Source: Paenibacillus eucommiae (GTDB lineage: Bacteria > Bacillota > Bacilli > Paenibacillales > NBRC-103111). From it: a DNA stretch of 64,000 bases. Below, one piece after another: positions 8,741 to 17,282 of the stretch. The translations under genes and the position numbers were made by a program. Positions within the stretch are counted from its first letter, which is position 1; every line of letters starts with the position of its first letter. The DNA lies in assembly GCF_017874215.1 (NCBI RefSeq), contig NZ_JAGGLB010000025.1, positions 89,955-153,954 on the forward strand. The letters run 5' to 3'. The notes below the pieces were generated by a model. That model was not told where the DNA came from. It ran no database searches and saw only the letters and a list, made by a program, of their open reading frames with translations.

Positions 8741-9193
8741 ATGGACATTACTATTTTTAATGATAAAAAGGCTTTCTTATTATATGGTGTTTCCAAAATC
8801 CACGAAGAACATAAAGAATTCAGTAAAGAGATATTTGAAGTTATTAACCCGGTCTGGGCTGAGGTGAAAGAAAAAAGTCTTTCTCACAAGGGTATTAATC
8901 ACGTTGTTTACGATGTTAATCACATTTTATTTGCCGGAATAGAGCTGAATGAACCCATAGAAGTTGGGATTAAATTAAAAGAAAGAGAATTTGTTTTTGA
9001 ACAATATGCTTACTATAAACATATCGGCCCCTATAATGAACTAGACGATGCTCATAGGAAAATTCGTTCGCATATAGAAGCTTTAGGAAGAGAGTTTACT
9101 TTTCCGATTTTAGAAATATACGAGAACCCGAGTGATGATGAAACGAAATTGGAGACCGAGATTTTATATACTCTGAAAGTGCAGGAAAAATAG
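8741..9193 (+). CDS. GyrI-like small-molecule-binding domain protein
   Basis: 150 residues with the GyrI/AraC effector-binding pattern: two beta-alpha-beta halves, and a second half with Y-A-Y-Y-K-H-I-G-P-Y-N-E-L-D-D-A-H-R-K-I, matching the family's 'y....h.Gpy..l..a...' segment. No DNA-binding domain, so it is a stand-alone effector binder. Relatives bind or hydrolyse hydrophobic toxins, or sit beside regulators. AAGGAG precedes the ATG. A related GyrI domain is fused to an AraC regulator at 25820. Two direct repeats of GTCATATT-(A)GGAAAA (about 8627 and 8681) lie upstream and could be operator sites. Confidence 0.7.
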   Translation: MDITIFNDKKAFLLYGVSKIHEEHKEFSKEIFEVINPVWAEVKEKSLSHKGINHVVYDVNHILFAGIELNEPIEVGIKLKEREFVFEQYAYYKHIGPYNELDDAHRKIRSHIEALGREFTFPILEIYENPSDDETKLETEILYTLKVQEK

Positions 9194-9268
9194 ATTGGTC
9201 GAAGGCGGACGGAAGGCATTATAATAGGTTAATAAGGAGTCAAGCGTGTTAAAAGGAGGCTGTCTACC

Positions 9269-10282
9269 ATGTATCAAGCAGCAGTTATTGGGTTAGGCAA
9301 TATTGGTTTGCAGTTCGACATCCCAAGAAAGGCGGCTCCGCAAAGCCATGTTTTGGCTTATCATTTGAACCCGGATATTGACCTGGTTGCGGCTGTCGGA
9401 GTACGTCAAGAGCAGGGGGATCGTCTCGCTCAAGTTGCTCCAGAAACCAAATTTTATATGGATCTCATTACTATGTTAAATAATCATCGATTGGATGTAA
9501 TCAGCATCTGCACGCCTCAACACATTCGGCTTGAGCTGCTGCGAACGGTGTTCGAGCATTCCGAGGCAAGGATTATTTTTCTGGAGAAACCAGTAGCCAC
9601 AAGCATTCAGGAGGCAGAGGCAATCGCTTCGCTCGCCGAGCAGTATGGCCGCACCGTGGTTGTCAATCTTTCCAGAAGGTGGAGCGATGGGGCGACCCGA
9701 ATACGTGAAGCGCTGCGGTCTGGCCAGTACGGCAAGCTGAAGAAGATTCATCTGCGCTATACGAGAGGGATTTACAACACAGGCTCCCATATGTTTGATC
9801 TTGTCCGTTTTACTGTGGGATCCATGGAGCAAGTAAAGGTGCTGCAGCAAATACCGACGAATCTGGATGAACGCGAGGACTGGACATACTCCTTTACATT
9901 TACGCTTGAAGACGGGGCAGTTACGGGGTATGCAGAAGCTTTTGACGATAGGGATTTTTTAATTTTTGAAATGGATCTGTATCTGGAAAAGGGTAAAATC
10001 GAAATGCTCAAAAGCGGGGATGAGATACGTTTTTACGAGATCGAGGAGCATCCCATTCAAAAGGGATTGAACCATCTAGTTCCCAAAGATTTGGAAACCG
10101 GAATGCTCTACCGCTCTAGCAGCATAAGTAATGCTGTCAGTCATCTGGTCGATATTCTTAAAAATGGTACGACCCCAATCAGTACTCTTGAGGATGGTAT
10201 TTACCCGCTCTACGCGGCGGATGCAGTGATCCGATCTCATGCCAAAAATGGAACTGTTGAGAACATACAAGCAAGAGGTTGA
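9269..10282 (+). CDS. Gfo/Idh/MocA family oxidoreductase
   Basis: 337 residues. An N-terminal Rossmann fold starts A-A-V-I-G-L-G-N-I-G (GxGxxG-type). E-K-P-V-A-T-S-I-Q-E-A (about residues 110-120) is the EKP motif with the catalytic or cofactor lysine. The C-terminal alpha/beta domain contains T-G-S-H-M-F-D-L-V-R, where the histidine is the usual substrate-binding residue. These are cytosolic NAD(P)-dependent dehydrogenases of sugars or cyclitols. AAAAGGAGG lies 10 bp before the ATG. The gene stands alone, so there is no context for substrate. Confidence 0.85.
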   Translation: MYQAAVIGLGNIGLQFDIPRKAAPQSHVLAYHLNPDIDLVAAVGVRQEQGDRLAQVAPETKFYMDLITMLNNHRLDVISICTPQHIRLELLRTVFEHSEARIIFLEKPVATSIQEAEAIASLAEQYGRTVVVNLSRRWSDGATRIREALRSGQYGKLKKIHLRYTRGIYNTGSHMFDLVRFTVGSMEQVKVLQQIPTNLDEREDWTYSFTFTLEDGAVTGYAEAFDDRDFLIFEMDLYLEKGKIEMLKSGDEIRFYEIEEHPIQKGLNHLVPKDLETGMLYRSSSISNAVSHLVDILKNGTTPISTLEDGIYPLYAADAVIRSHAKNGTVENIQARG

Positions 10283-10367
10283 CTTGCAACAGACTGGTGG
10301 GACAACCCTGGAATTAATATTATCAGCTATTAGTTGTTAAAATTCATGCATCGCAAGGGGGTAACAT

Positions 10368-11069
10368 ATGAAAATTGGAATTGTTGGTGATTACAATCCG
10401 AGCTATCCATCACAGAAGGCTACAAATGATGCACTCATTCATTCTTCTGAGAAATTAGGAATTCATATAGAATGGGATTGGATTCCAACATCTTTGATTT
10501 CAGAACAAATGGATAAAATAATAAATATGTATAAGGGTTTTTGGATTGCTCCCGGTAGTCCTGAATCTGTAAGTGGAGTATTACAAATTATTCAATATTC
10601 ACGTGAGTACAACATTCCACTGTTAGGTACATGCGGTGGTTTTCAAAATATTCTTATTGAGTATGCAAGGAACAAGCTAATGATTCAAGAAGCAGGTCAT
10701 GAAGAACTAGATCCCAATGCTTCTAAATTAGTTGTAAATAAACTTACTTGTTCTTTAGTCGAGCAAAAAGGCGAGATAGTAATAAAGAATTTGTCGAAAG
10801 TATTTGGAATTTACAAAAATCAAAAAGTGACAGAACAATTTAGATGTAATTATGGACTTAATTCAGAATACCAGTCTCAAATTGATGAATCAGGATTAAG
10901 AATAGTTGGAGCAGATGCACAAGGAAACCCAAGAATAATTGAATTACCTGAACACAAATTCTTTATTGGAACATTATTTGTTCCACAATTAAGTTCAACC
11001 CTGGAATCTCCGCATTGCTTAATAAACTCTTTTATTGAACATGTATGCAATTATCCAAAAAGCACTTAA
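10368..11069 (+). CDS. CTP-synthase C-terminal-domain-like protein (stand-alone class I GATase fold)
   Basis: 233 residues resembling the glutaminase half of CTP synthase without its synthetase half. M-K-I-G-I-V-G-D-Y opens the fold, F-W-I-A-P-G-S-P-E-S is the oxyanion strand, and L-L-G-T-C-G-G-F-Q carries the nucleophile position (C89). In true CTP synthase the C-terminal part has the His-Pro-Glu of the triad. Here the equivalent stretch reads F-I-G-T-L-F-V-P-Q-L-S-S, so both His and Glu are missing. That matches a group annotated as CTP-synthase C-terminal-region-related (seleno)protein, whose function is unknown to me. Glutaminase activity is therefore doubtful. The start has AAGGGGG 9 bp upstream. 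Confidence 0.75.
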   Translation: MKIGIVGDYNPSYPSQKATNDALIHSSEKLGIHIEWDWIPTSLISEQMDKIINMYKGFWIAPGSPESVSGVLQIIQYSREYNIPLLGTCGGFQNILIEYARNKLMIQEAGHEELDPNASKLVVNKLTCSLVEQKGEIVIKNLSKVFGIYKNQKVTEQFRCNYGLNSEYQSQIDESGLRIVGADAQGNPRIIELPEHKFFIGTLFVPQLSSTLESPHCLINSFIEHVCNYPKST

Positions 11070-11211
11070 TCCACTCTTATATCATTTATATGGATGTCAT
11101 CAAACAAGGAACATTTTAGAAATCATCCGAGAGTCAGGTATACATATCGATAAAGCGGAAAGCTACTGGCTTAACATGCTTCATCTTATTTGGGCGAAAC
11201 CTGGGCACTGA
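11041..11211 (+). pseudogene. C-terminal fragment of a class I SAM-dependent methyltransferase
   Basis: An open stretch of 56 codons overlaps the end of the previous gene in another frame. It reads L-Y-G-C-H-Q-T-R-N-I-L-E-I-I-R-E-S-G, then W-L-N-M-L-H-L-I-W-A-K-P-G-H and stop. The 'G-C-H-x-x-R-x..I..aGF' and final 'K-P' pattern is the C-terminal end of type-11 methyltransferases. No SAM-binding motif lies upstream, where the intact CTP-synthase-like gene occupies the DNA. The 5' two thirds have been lost, probably when that gene was inserted. Confidence 0.6.
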
Positions 11212-11288
11212 CTCCATTTCTCCTTAACGGACAGGATACTTGGATTACAGAATTGTGATTTTGGTAGTCTTATGTTAGCATGGAAATA

Positions 11289-11305
11289 CCAACTATTTTA
11301 GTTGG
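11289..11305. promoter_or_regulatory. Perfect inverted repeat upstream of cysK
   Basis: CCAACTA-TTT-TAGTTGG, 25 bp before the cysK start. Too close to the gene and without a T-run, so an operator or mRNA hairpin is likelier than a terminator. The regulator is unknown. Confidence 0.45.
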
Positions 11306-11329
11306 ATTTCATGATTTGGAGTGATAAAC

Positions 11330-12265
11330 ATGCCCAAAATTGCTAAGAATCTAACAGAACTTATAGGAAACACTCCCTTATTGGAATTATCCAATTACAC
11401 AAAAAAGAATCAAGTCGATATAGAGATCATTGCAAAATTGGAGTATTTTAATCCGGCAGGCAGCGTTAAAGATAGGATTGGGTTCGCCATGATCAAAGAT
11501 GCAGAAGAACGGGGACTGATTAATAAGGAATCCGTAATTATTGAACCAACAAGTGGCAATACAGGTGTGGGATTGGCCTTTGCAGCAGCAGCCTTGGGGT
11601 ATAAGCTCATCATTACTCTTCCGGAGAATTTTAGTATTGAACGAAGGAAACTCATGCTTGCACTTGGGGCCGAATTAGTTCTGACACCTGCTGCTGAAGG
11701 GATGGCCGGAGCCATCAAAAAGGCAGAAGAGTTATCGAAAATAACCCCTAATTCCTTTATACCTCAACAATTCACGAACCCAGCTAACCCGGATATCCAC
11801 AAAAGAACGACTGCAGAAGAAATTTGGAGAGATACCGACGGTGAAGTAGACTTTTTTATTGCTGGAGTTGGTACTGGAGGCACTATTTCCGGAGTAGGTG
11901 AGTTGCTTAAAGAAAGAAAACCATCCATTCAAATTATAGCTGTTGAGCCTTACAATTCTCCTGTACTGTCTGGCGGAGCAAGAGGCATTCATAAAATTCA
12001 AGGTATTGGCGCTGGTTTTGTTCCAGAGAACTTCAACAGATCGGTTGTAGATGAGATTATCCTAATAAAAAATGAAGACGCTATGGACACTGCGCGGCAA
12101 TTGGCCCAAGTCGAAGGTTTGCTTGTAGGCATATCATCCGGAGCCGCCGTATCAGCAGCACTCCAAGTTGCAAAAAGAGTAGAAAATAAAAACAAAAAAA
12201 TTGTTGTCCTGCTTCCAGACACTGGTGAAAGGTACTTATCAACTGAACTTTTTCCTGAGGTATAG
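11330..12265 (+). CDS. cysK: Cysteine synthase (O-acetylserine sulfhydrylase)
   Basis: 311 residues, full length. N-P-A-G-S-V-K-D-R carries the PLP lysine (K47). P-T-S-G-N-T-G-V-G-L-A is the substrate/PLP asparagine loop, and G-T-G-G-T-I-S-G-V the phosphate-binding loop. It makes cysteine from O-acetylserine and sulfide in the cytosol. The I-I-T-L-P-E-N-F-S-I-E-R-R and A-A-E-G-M-A-G-A stretches fit CysK rather than cystathionine beta-synthase. ATG 11330 is chosen over GTG 11321 because GGAGTG lies before the ATG. It is probably an extra copy, away from other sulfur genes. The inverted repeat at 11289 may regulate it. Confidence 0.93.
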   Translation: MPKIAKNLTELIGNTPLLELSNYTKKNQVDIEIIAKLEYFNPAGSVKDRIGFAMIKDAEERGLINKESVIIEPTSGNTGVGLAFAAAALGYKLIITLPENFSIERRKLMLALGAELVLTPAAEGMAGAIKKAEELSKITPNSFIPQQFTNPANPDIHKRTTAEEIWRDTDGEVDFFIAGVGTGGTISGVGELLKERKPSIQIIAVEPYNSPVLSGGARGIHKIQGIGAGFVPENFNRSVVDEIILIKNEDAMDTARQLAQVEGLLVGISSGAAVSAALQVAKRVENKNKKIVVLLPDTGERYLSTELFPEV

Positions 12266-12312
12266 GTTATTGGAGGCTTCCTACAAGGGATGTGGGATGT
12301 GGAGGTACCAGT

Positions 12313-12744
12313 ATGTGGTTAGAATTCTTTCTAAGTGTTTCAAATAAATGCACCTTCACAGGTCCAGCATCCACAGATGATATTATTGCAGTTGAAAAAC
12401 AATTTGGCGTAAAACTGCCTGAAGAATATAAAGGTATAATACTTGAAACGAACGGTGTCAAGGAAAGTTATGAACTTGGGTTAATATGGTCCTTGGAAAG
12501 AGTAATCGAGGAGAACCTGAGATATAGGGAACAATTTTTTAAAACATACTATATGCCGTTTGATAGCTTACTTTTTTTCGCCGAAAGCGGCATAGGTGAT
12601 TTATTTGCATTTCCGATTATTAATCAGATTGTGTGCAAGGAAGATGTATTTGTATGGAATCATGATGATGATAGTCGGAGGTGGGTCGCACCATCGGTAA
12701 GTAAATATGTAGAATGGTGGTTAAATGGATGTATAAAAATATGA
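12313..12744 (+). CDS. SMI1/KNR4 (SUKH) family protein, orphan immunity-type
   Basis: 143 residues. Typical SUKH-1 pattern: A-S-T-D-D-I-I-A-V-E-K-Q-F-G-V-K-L-P-E-E-Y, then L-E-T-N-G, and a C-terminal W-V-A-P-S-V-S-K-Y-V-E-W-W-L. SUKH proteins commonly act as immunity proteins for polymorphic or contact-dependent toxins. No toxin gene is adjacent, so it may be an orphan immunity gene or a housekeeping member. ATG 12313 has GGAGGT 7 bp upstream; the longer GTG reading from 12292 is less likely. Confidence 0.8.
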   Translation: MWLEFFLSVSNKCTFTGPASTDDIIAVEKQFGVKLPEEYKGIILETNGVKESYELGLIWSLERVIEENLRYREQFFKTYYMPFDSLLFFAESGIGDLFAFPIINQIVCKEDVFVWNHDDDSRRWVAPSVSKYVEWWLNGCIKI

Positions 12745-12824
12745 AACTATAAATTCGGCATCAAACATCTGGAATAGGCAGCTTAAACATTCAAGTAAGG
12801 GGGTGAGGGGGGGACTCATCATCG

Positions 12825-13008
12825 TTACGGACATCAGAGCGCTTATTTACCGTAATTCCCCTAATTTAGGAAAGCTTACGGACATCAGATCCCTTATTTG
12901 GATAAAAAGGAGCCCGTGTACCCCCATGAAAGGCAAATAACGTCCCTCATGTCCGTAAGATCCAAAAAAGACCTTAAAACTCGCAAATAACGTCCCTCAT
13001 GTCCATAA
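12825..13008. repeat. Tetra-box element, type 2, copy 1
   Basis: Four 25-bp boxes of the form TTACGGACATCAG-N6-TTATTTG. Boxes 1 and 2 are on the plus strand (12825-12849, 12876-12900); boxes 3 and 4 are on the minus strand (12934-12958, 12984-13008). Start offsets are 51/58/50 bp. The right pair can fold back on the left pair. The linkers contain AAAAGGAGCCC and a CCTAAATTAGG-like stretch that recur in the copy at 26896. No ORF. Lies between two plus-strand genes. Confidence 0.8.
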
Positions 13009-13076
13009 GTTGCTTTTGATTTGCTTTGTCCCCGTTTGCAAGAGGGGGAAAATGAATTGAAAGGGGATTCATAGAA

Positions 13077-13514
13077 TTGACCATACAGTTTCGTCATGTC
13101 GCAAGAGCCTTGATTATGGATGATAATCAAATATTAATTGCTAGGATGAAAGGGGCGCACTCGTTTTTGCCTGGCGGTGGAATTGAGCTGGGGGAAGGCG
13201 CACAGACTGCTCTGAAGAGAGAGCTGCAAGAAGAATTGGGGATTAAAACTTGTGAAATCATTCGTTTTCTTGGTGTTATAGAGTTTGGTATTAAAGCAAA
13301 AAATTATTGCGAAATAAATCATCTTTTTGAAGTTAAAAGTAAAGAACTAAGCGCAAGTGTTGCCCCTGAATCCTTAGAGGCACATCTTGAGTTCTATTGG
13401 ATCGAGCCTACCTTGGACAATCTCAAGAGGGAAGACGTTTTGCCTTATCTTGTACAGGATATGATCCCTCAGCTTTTAAAGGACGGCAAGCCTCTTTGGG
13501 CCAGTAATTTGTAA
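13077..13514 (+). CDS. Nudix hydrolase
   Basis: 145 residues with an intact Nudix box (about residues 34-56): G-G-x5-E-x7-R-E-L-Q-E-E-L-G, the Mg-binding helix-loop. The N-terminal F-R-H-V-A-R-A-L-I and P-G-G-G-I-E-L-G-E-G are typical of Nudix diphosphatases of the ADP-ribose/MutT-like type. Substrate not predictable. The start is TTG 13077 with AAAGGGG about 11 bp upstream; no ATG is available before the first conserved strand. The upstream leader contains the type 2 element. Confidence 0.88.
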   Translation: MTIQFRHVARALIMDDNQILIARMKGAHSFLPGGGIELGEGAQTALKRELQEELGIKTCEIIRFLGVIEFGIKAKNYCEINHLFEVKSKELSASVAPESLEAHLEFYWIEPTLDNLKREDVLPYLVQDMIPQLLKDGKPLWASNL

Positions 13515-13667
13515 GGCATCCGTAGTGGTACGTTATATTTTTTCGAAAGAAGGATACGACTTTTTTTTGAAAAGCCCTCCGTATAAGTTCTTGAACAATC
13601 CATCCCCTCCCAAAATCATACAACCAGAGAAAAGCAAAATGAGGCCCCTTCGAGGAGCCATATTACT

Positions 13668-14350
13668 TAAAAATCCCGAATATTTTCGAAAATTTCCAAA
13701 AGCTTGTCTTTATTTGCCACTACACCGATACCAGATAGCTTCTGAGATTGTCCCGGGTTTGCCCCATAGACGTAATTCTCTCAATTCGGGGAAGCTATGA
13801 ACGATCGGCTCAAGGTCAAGCTCCGTAATTTTTTGAAGATGCAAGGAGCCTAAACGATTCAGACCGCAGCCCATTGGTGGCACGATACTAATTGCCGTAA
13901 TCCATCTTCCCTTGTCAAAGGCATGGATTTTTAGCTTAGGCGATAGTGTCCCTGTCAGGGAGAGCTGGTCCATACCTTCATTTAAAAACAGTTCCTCAAG
14001 CCCCTCAGCAGCGATAATTAATGTTTCCAGCTTTCTCCATAGCTATTTGTTGTCTCCGTTGTAAGCGGAGGGAGGTTCCCTACCAGCATATAATTAGGTG
14101 GAACATTAGCATCTGCGAAGTAGTGCTCCAGCTTGTTATTCCAAAAGAAATAGTCGCAAATAAGCGGCTTCATCTTATGCAGCTCGGCTTCATCCGGCAG
14201 CGTGTCTCCAATCCAGTCGAGTTCCAAAATAGCTGCGAGCGGACGCGATTTACTTGAAATCGGTTCCTCCAACATGGTCACTTGGCAGGCGGTATATTGC
14301 TGTATTCGCTCCACGTACACGCAGTAAATATCCCCAACGTTTGCTAGCAT
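13668..14350 (-). pseudogene. Frameshifted leucine-rich-repeat-like protein gene
   Basis: A gene of about 225 codons is broken at two points. It opens at ATG 14350 (AAAGGATGG upstream) with M-L-A-N-V-G-D-I-Y-C-V-Y-V, and runs to about 14030, where the frame shifts into L-E-T-L-I-I-A-A-E-G-L-E-E-L-F-L. It continues to a leucine-rich region (L-N-R-L-G-S-L-H-L-Q-K-I-T-E-L-D-L, F-P-E-L-R-E-L-R-L-W-G), then shifts again near 13745 into I-G-V-V-A-N-K-D-K-L-L-E-I-F-E-N and ends at TAA 13668. Each segment continues the previous one sensibly, so these are frameshifts in one gene. The N-terminal part recalls proteins that bind or neutralise toxins, but I cannot assign it. Confidence 0.75.
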
Positions 14351-14549
14351 GTAACCATCCTTTCTGTGATGGTGCTCTGATAAACCTATTCTTCCAAAGA
14401 TAGAGCTCTTTTTCATTTGTCTTGATTTAACTGTTTTAAAAATTGGTTATATGTGGTAAGATGTTCTGCAATATTTGAGGAAATCATTAGTGAAATAGAA
14501 GGAGTAGTTAACAATTAGCCGCAGCAATTAAGGGAGTTGAAGTGTTCTC

Positions 14550-15380
14550 ATGAATACCTTATATGTTTCTGATTTAGACGGGACCTTATTAGATGATAAT
14601 CAAGCAATAAGCATGGAAGCTCTGGAAATACTCAATCATTTAATAGAACAAGGGATGAAGTTCACAATCGCAACAGCCCGTTCCATAGAATCGGCGAGAG
14701 AAATCTTACAGGGTTTAAAAATAAATTTACCCTTAGTTTTAATTAATGGGGTGTTCATTTACGACTATGAAAGTAATAGAAATGTTAAGAGCAATTATTT
14801 ATCAGGTTATGCAGGGGCCAGGATTATCCAAACGTATCTAGAGCTAGGGCTTAATCCTTTAGTTTATACAACTGACTGTAATGGGAATTCGATCATTCAT
14901 TATAAAGGTGTTTTTAATCAAAGTGAAGACAATTACATAGGCAGCAGGCTTAGCAAAGGCGATAAGCGGTTTAGACTTGTGGAAAATTACGAAGCGTGCA
15001 TGGATGAAAATATCATTACAATTAATGCGATAGATACCCCTGCCAAACTCAATGCTGCTTATAAGGAATATATCGAAAATATAGAGTGTGTTTGCCACTT
15101 TGGTCCAGATATCTACACGCCTGGATTTCATTGGCTTGAGATTGCGAATTGCCATGCTACAAAAAAGCAAGCAGTACTGTATTTAAAGGAAAAATACCAT
15201 TTTGACAGATTGGTTTGCTTTGGAGACAATTTAAACGATTTGCCCATGTTTGAAGCGGCAGATGAGAAATATGCAGTCAGTAACGCTCATGAAATGATAA
15301 GGAATGTGGCAGACAAAGTAATTGATAGTAATTTGAATAATGGGGTACCTAAGTATCTAAGTTCAGTTTTTGGATTATAA
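14550..15380 (+). CDS. HAD superfamily (Cof-type, IIB) phosphatase
   Basis: 276 residues. Motif I is V-S-D-L-D-G-T-L-L-D, motif II is the T-A-R-S near residue 40, the cap domain is in the middle, and motif IV is F-G-D-N-L-N-D-L-P-M-F, typical of Cof/YidA-type sugar-phosphate phosphatases. It has a type IIB cap. Cytosolic, Mg-dependent. The ATG has AAGGGAG about 13 bp upstream. It probably stands alone. Substrate unknown. Confidence 0.88.
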   Translation: MNTLYVSDLDGTLLDDNQAISMEALEILNHLIEQGMKFTIATARSIESAREILQGLKINLPLVLINGVFIYDYESNRNVKSNYLSGYAGARIIQTYLELGLNPLVYTTDCNGNSIIHYKGVFNQSEDNYIGSRLSKGDKRFRLVENYEACMDENIITINAIDTPAKLNAAYKEYIENIECVCHFGPDIYTPGFHWLEIANCHATKKQAVLYLKEKYHFDRLVCFGDNLNDLPMFEAADEKYAVSNAHEMIRNVADKVIDSNLNNGVPKYLSSVFGL

Positions 15381-15489
15381 AATATATCTGAAGATCCCAA
15401 GGCTATCTTGCGAATCTCGGCCCAAGCTGTAAATGCAGGATTAAGAACAGTCAGCTTTTGCACGAAATCCAAAAAGAGGAAGTGACACG

Positions 15490-16047
15490 ATGCCACATCT
15501 TGTTGGTGAAAGAATTATTTTGAGAGAGTATAGAAAAGAAGATTTAGATTCAATGAGATTTTGGGCTAATGATCCGGTAATAACGAGTCAGTTATCCGAT
15601 GTTTTTTTGTATCCTCATACAAGAAATTCAACAGAAGCCTATCTGAACGGCATACTTGAAGGGAAATCAGATCAGAAAGGTTTTGTAATTGCGAACAAGG
15701 AAACCGAAGCTTATATAGGACAAATTGATTTGTTTTATATAGATTGGAAGAACAGAAGCACAGAAATGGGTATGGTGATCGGAAATCCAGAATTGCAAAA
15801 TAAGGGGTACGGGACAGAAGCTGTACTTCTATTGCAAAAATTTGTTTTCCAACAATTAAACTTAAACAGAATCCAATTAGAAGTGTATGATTATAATGCG
15901 AATGCAATAAAATGTTATTTGAAATGTGGTTTTAAAGAAGAAGGACGGCTGAGACAAAGGCATTTTGCTAATGGCCGGTACAGTGATGTCATCATGATGG
16001 GGATTTTAAGGGATGATTATGAAGCAATTTTTTCTGCTGTAAGATAA
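15490..16047 (+). CDS. GNAT acetyltransferase, RimJ/RimL type
   Basis: 185 residues. It starts L-V-G-E-R-I-I-L-R-E-Y-R-K-E-D-L, the usual opening of RimJ/RimL-like enzymes. N-K-G-Y-G-T-E-A-V-L-L-L-Q-K-F is the acetyl-CoA loop and helix, and V-Y-D-Y-N-A-N-A-I-K-C-Y-L-K-C-G-F the C-terminal motif. Relatives acetylate protein N-termini, SpeG-type polyamines or drugs. AGAGGAAGTG precedes the ATG. Confidence 0.85.
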   Translation: MPHLVGERIILREYRKEDLDSMRFWANDPVITSQLSDVFLYPHTRNSTEAYLNGILEGKSDQKGFVIANKETEAYIGQIDLFYIDWKNRSTEMGMVIGNPELQNKGYGTEAVLLLQKFVFQQLNLNRIQLEVYDYNANAIKCYLKCGFKEEGRLRQRHFANGRYSDVIMMGILRDDYEAIFSAVR

Positions 16048-16131
16048 GCAGCTATTGAAACATCCAAGATATCATTGAAATGTGTGAATCTTGTCCCAAT
16101 CCTGATGCTGCATCATGGGAGGTGTAAATGA

Positions 16132-16833
16132 ATGTATACTAATTTTAGGGATGCACTTGAATTAGTTACTACTGAATTAAAAGCTACGCCTGAAGTAAAG
16201 GGTATTCTTTTTTTTGGTTCCGTACAACTAGGAGATCCAACACATACCTCTGATTTAGATTTATTTGCTATAGTAGAAGGTTGTGAAACGTGGAATTTTA
16301 GAAGGTTAGTCGAAGGTATAGAAGTGGAAGTGTACTTCCTACCAGCGGATTTATGTCATCAAAATTTAGAAAATGGTAACATAACTTTTGTTAAGGCCTT
16401 TGCCACTGGAGCAGCATTGCTCGATCTTAATGGAAAGTTAGCTGAATTAGCAGCATTCGCAAAACAAATTTATGATATGGGACCGAGTCCCTTGAACCTG
16501 TTGGAACAAGGCAACTGGCGTATTCGATTATCTGATTTAATTCGTGACCTTGAAGGTATTTCTCCTGAAGCACCCGAATCACATTTGCTTGCTCCTATGC
16601 TTGTAACTTTAAGCTTAGAGGCATATTGTGCTTTTCATCGACTTTGGACTGAGAAGCATTCTAGACTCATCAAGTACGTCTTCAATCATAATCCTCAATT
16701 TGGCCAAAGTGTCATACAGTTTTTTAAATCACCAGTATTTCAACCCGATCAAGCAATTTCCATTGCTGACAATGTGCTAGAACCTTTTGGAGGAAGACTG
16801 CTTGAATATGAAGGACCTCATATTTCGATATAA
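16132..16833 (+). CDS. Nucleotidyltransferase-fold protein
   Basis: 233 residues. Near residue 28 G-S-V-Q-L-G-D-P-T-H-T-S-D-L-D-L-F gives the polymerase-beta-type motif G-S-x..D-x-D with both metal-binding aspartates. The C-terminal part is helical, like aminoglycoside-nucleotidyltransferase or MNT/HEPN partners, but no HEPN gene follows. Possible roles are drug modification or an orphan antitoxin-type enzyme. GGAGGTG precedes the ATG at good spacing. A related but broken gene lies at 30332. Confidence 0.75.
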   Translation: MYTNFRDALELVTTELKATPEVKGILFFGSVQLGDPTHTSDLDLFAIVEGCETWNFRRLVEGIEVEVYFLPADLCHQNLENGNITFVKAFATGAALLDLNGKLAELAAFAKQIYDMGPSPLNLLEQGNWRIRLSDLIRDLEGISPEAPESHLLAPMLVTLSLEAYCAFHRLWTEKHSRLIKYVFNHNPQFGQSVIQFFKSPVFQPDQAISIADNVLEPFGGRLLEYEGPHISI

Positions 16834-16976
16834 GATGTAAGTAACCGATAGCAAAAAGAGTAACCTCATCATATGTTTCATCATATGTCTCTGTACGAAT
16901 ACGGAGTTGTGGAGTTAGAGCGACTTTCTGGGGGAGAACAGGCTATCAAAAGCTGATTTGCAGCTGTTACGATTGC

Positions 16977-17164
16977 GTTAGCGATGAAAATTTCACTAAA
17001 TCGACAGATTTCCATAGATGGCATGATTTAACGATGAAAAACATCGTTATTTGCTCGAAACAGGCTTCGAACGGGAAGAATAAAGCACTTTAGTGATGAA
17101 AAACATCACTAAGTAACTTGTTTAACCAGAATTGCACCAGTTAACGATGAAAAACATCGTTAAA
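16977..17164. repeat. Tetra-box element, type 1, copy A (diverged spacers)
   Basis: Four 25-bp boxes at 16977, 17027, 17089 and 17140 (offsets 50/62/51). The standard box is TTTAACGATG, an A-rich 5-nt loop, CATCGTTAAA. The third box has AGTGATG/CATCACT instead of AACGATG/CATCGTT, that is, two compensatory changes. The first box is degenerate. The spacers do not match those of copies B-D. Lies in the convergent gap between the nucleotidyltransferase and the DHA2 pump. Confidence 0.8.
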
Positions 17165-17220
17165 AGGTACTTAGCACATTTGTGAGCAATCAGAGTGTGA
17201 AACTCCCCTTCCTGCAGCGC

Positions 17221-17256
17221 AAAACAAAGGATTGAGCAGTTAAATCTGCTCAACCC
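17221..17256 (-). terminator. Terminator after DHA2 pump
   Basis: TTGAGCAG-6 nt-CTGCTCAA (17232-17253). Read on the minus strand it is followed by TCCTTTGTTTT, an imperfect U-tract, so it may leak into the element at 16977-17164. Confidence 0.6.
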
Positions 17257-17282
17257 TCAAATCCTAATAAAACATATATAGC

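Noticed and set aside
10368..11069. Selenoprotein possibility for the CTP-synthase-like gene
   Set aside because: The nucleophile position is encoded by TGC and no in-frame TGA occurs, so selenium is not used in this member.
11212..11330. T-box or SAM riboswitch before cysK
   Set aside because: No T-box sequence (AGGGTGGNACCGCG) and no SAM-riboswitch core; only a 7-bp inverted repeat is visible.
13525..13800. Plus-strand 91-codon ORF after the Nudix gene
   Set aside because: Overlaps the decayed LRR-like gene on the other strand, has no ribosome-binding site, and its composition looks random.
15390..15486. Open stretch reading D-P-K-A-I-L-R-I-S-A-Q-A-V-N-A-G-L before the GNAT gene
   Set aside because: Too short, no start and no recognisable family; could be chance.
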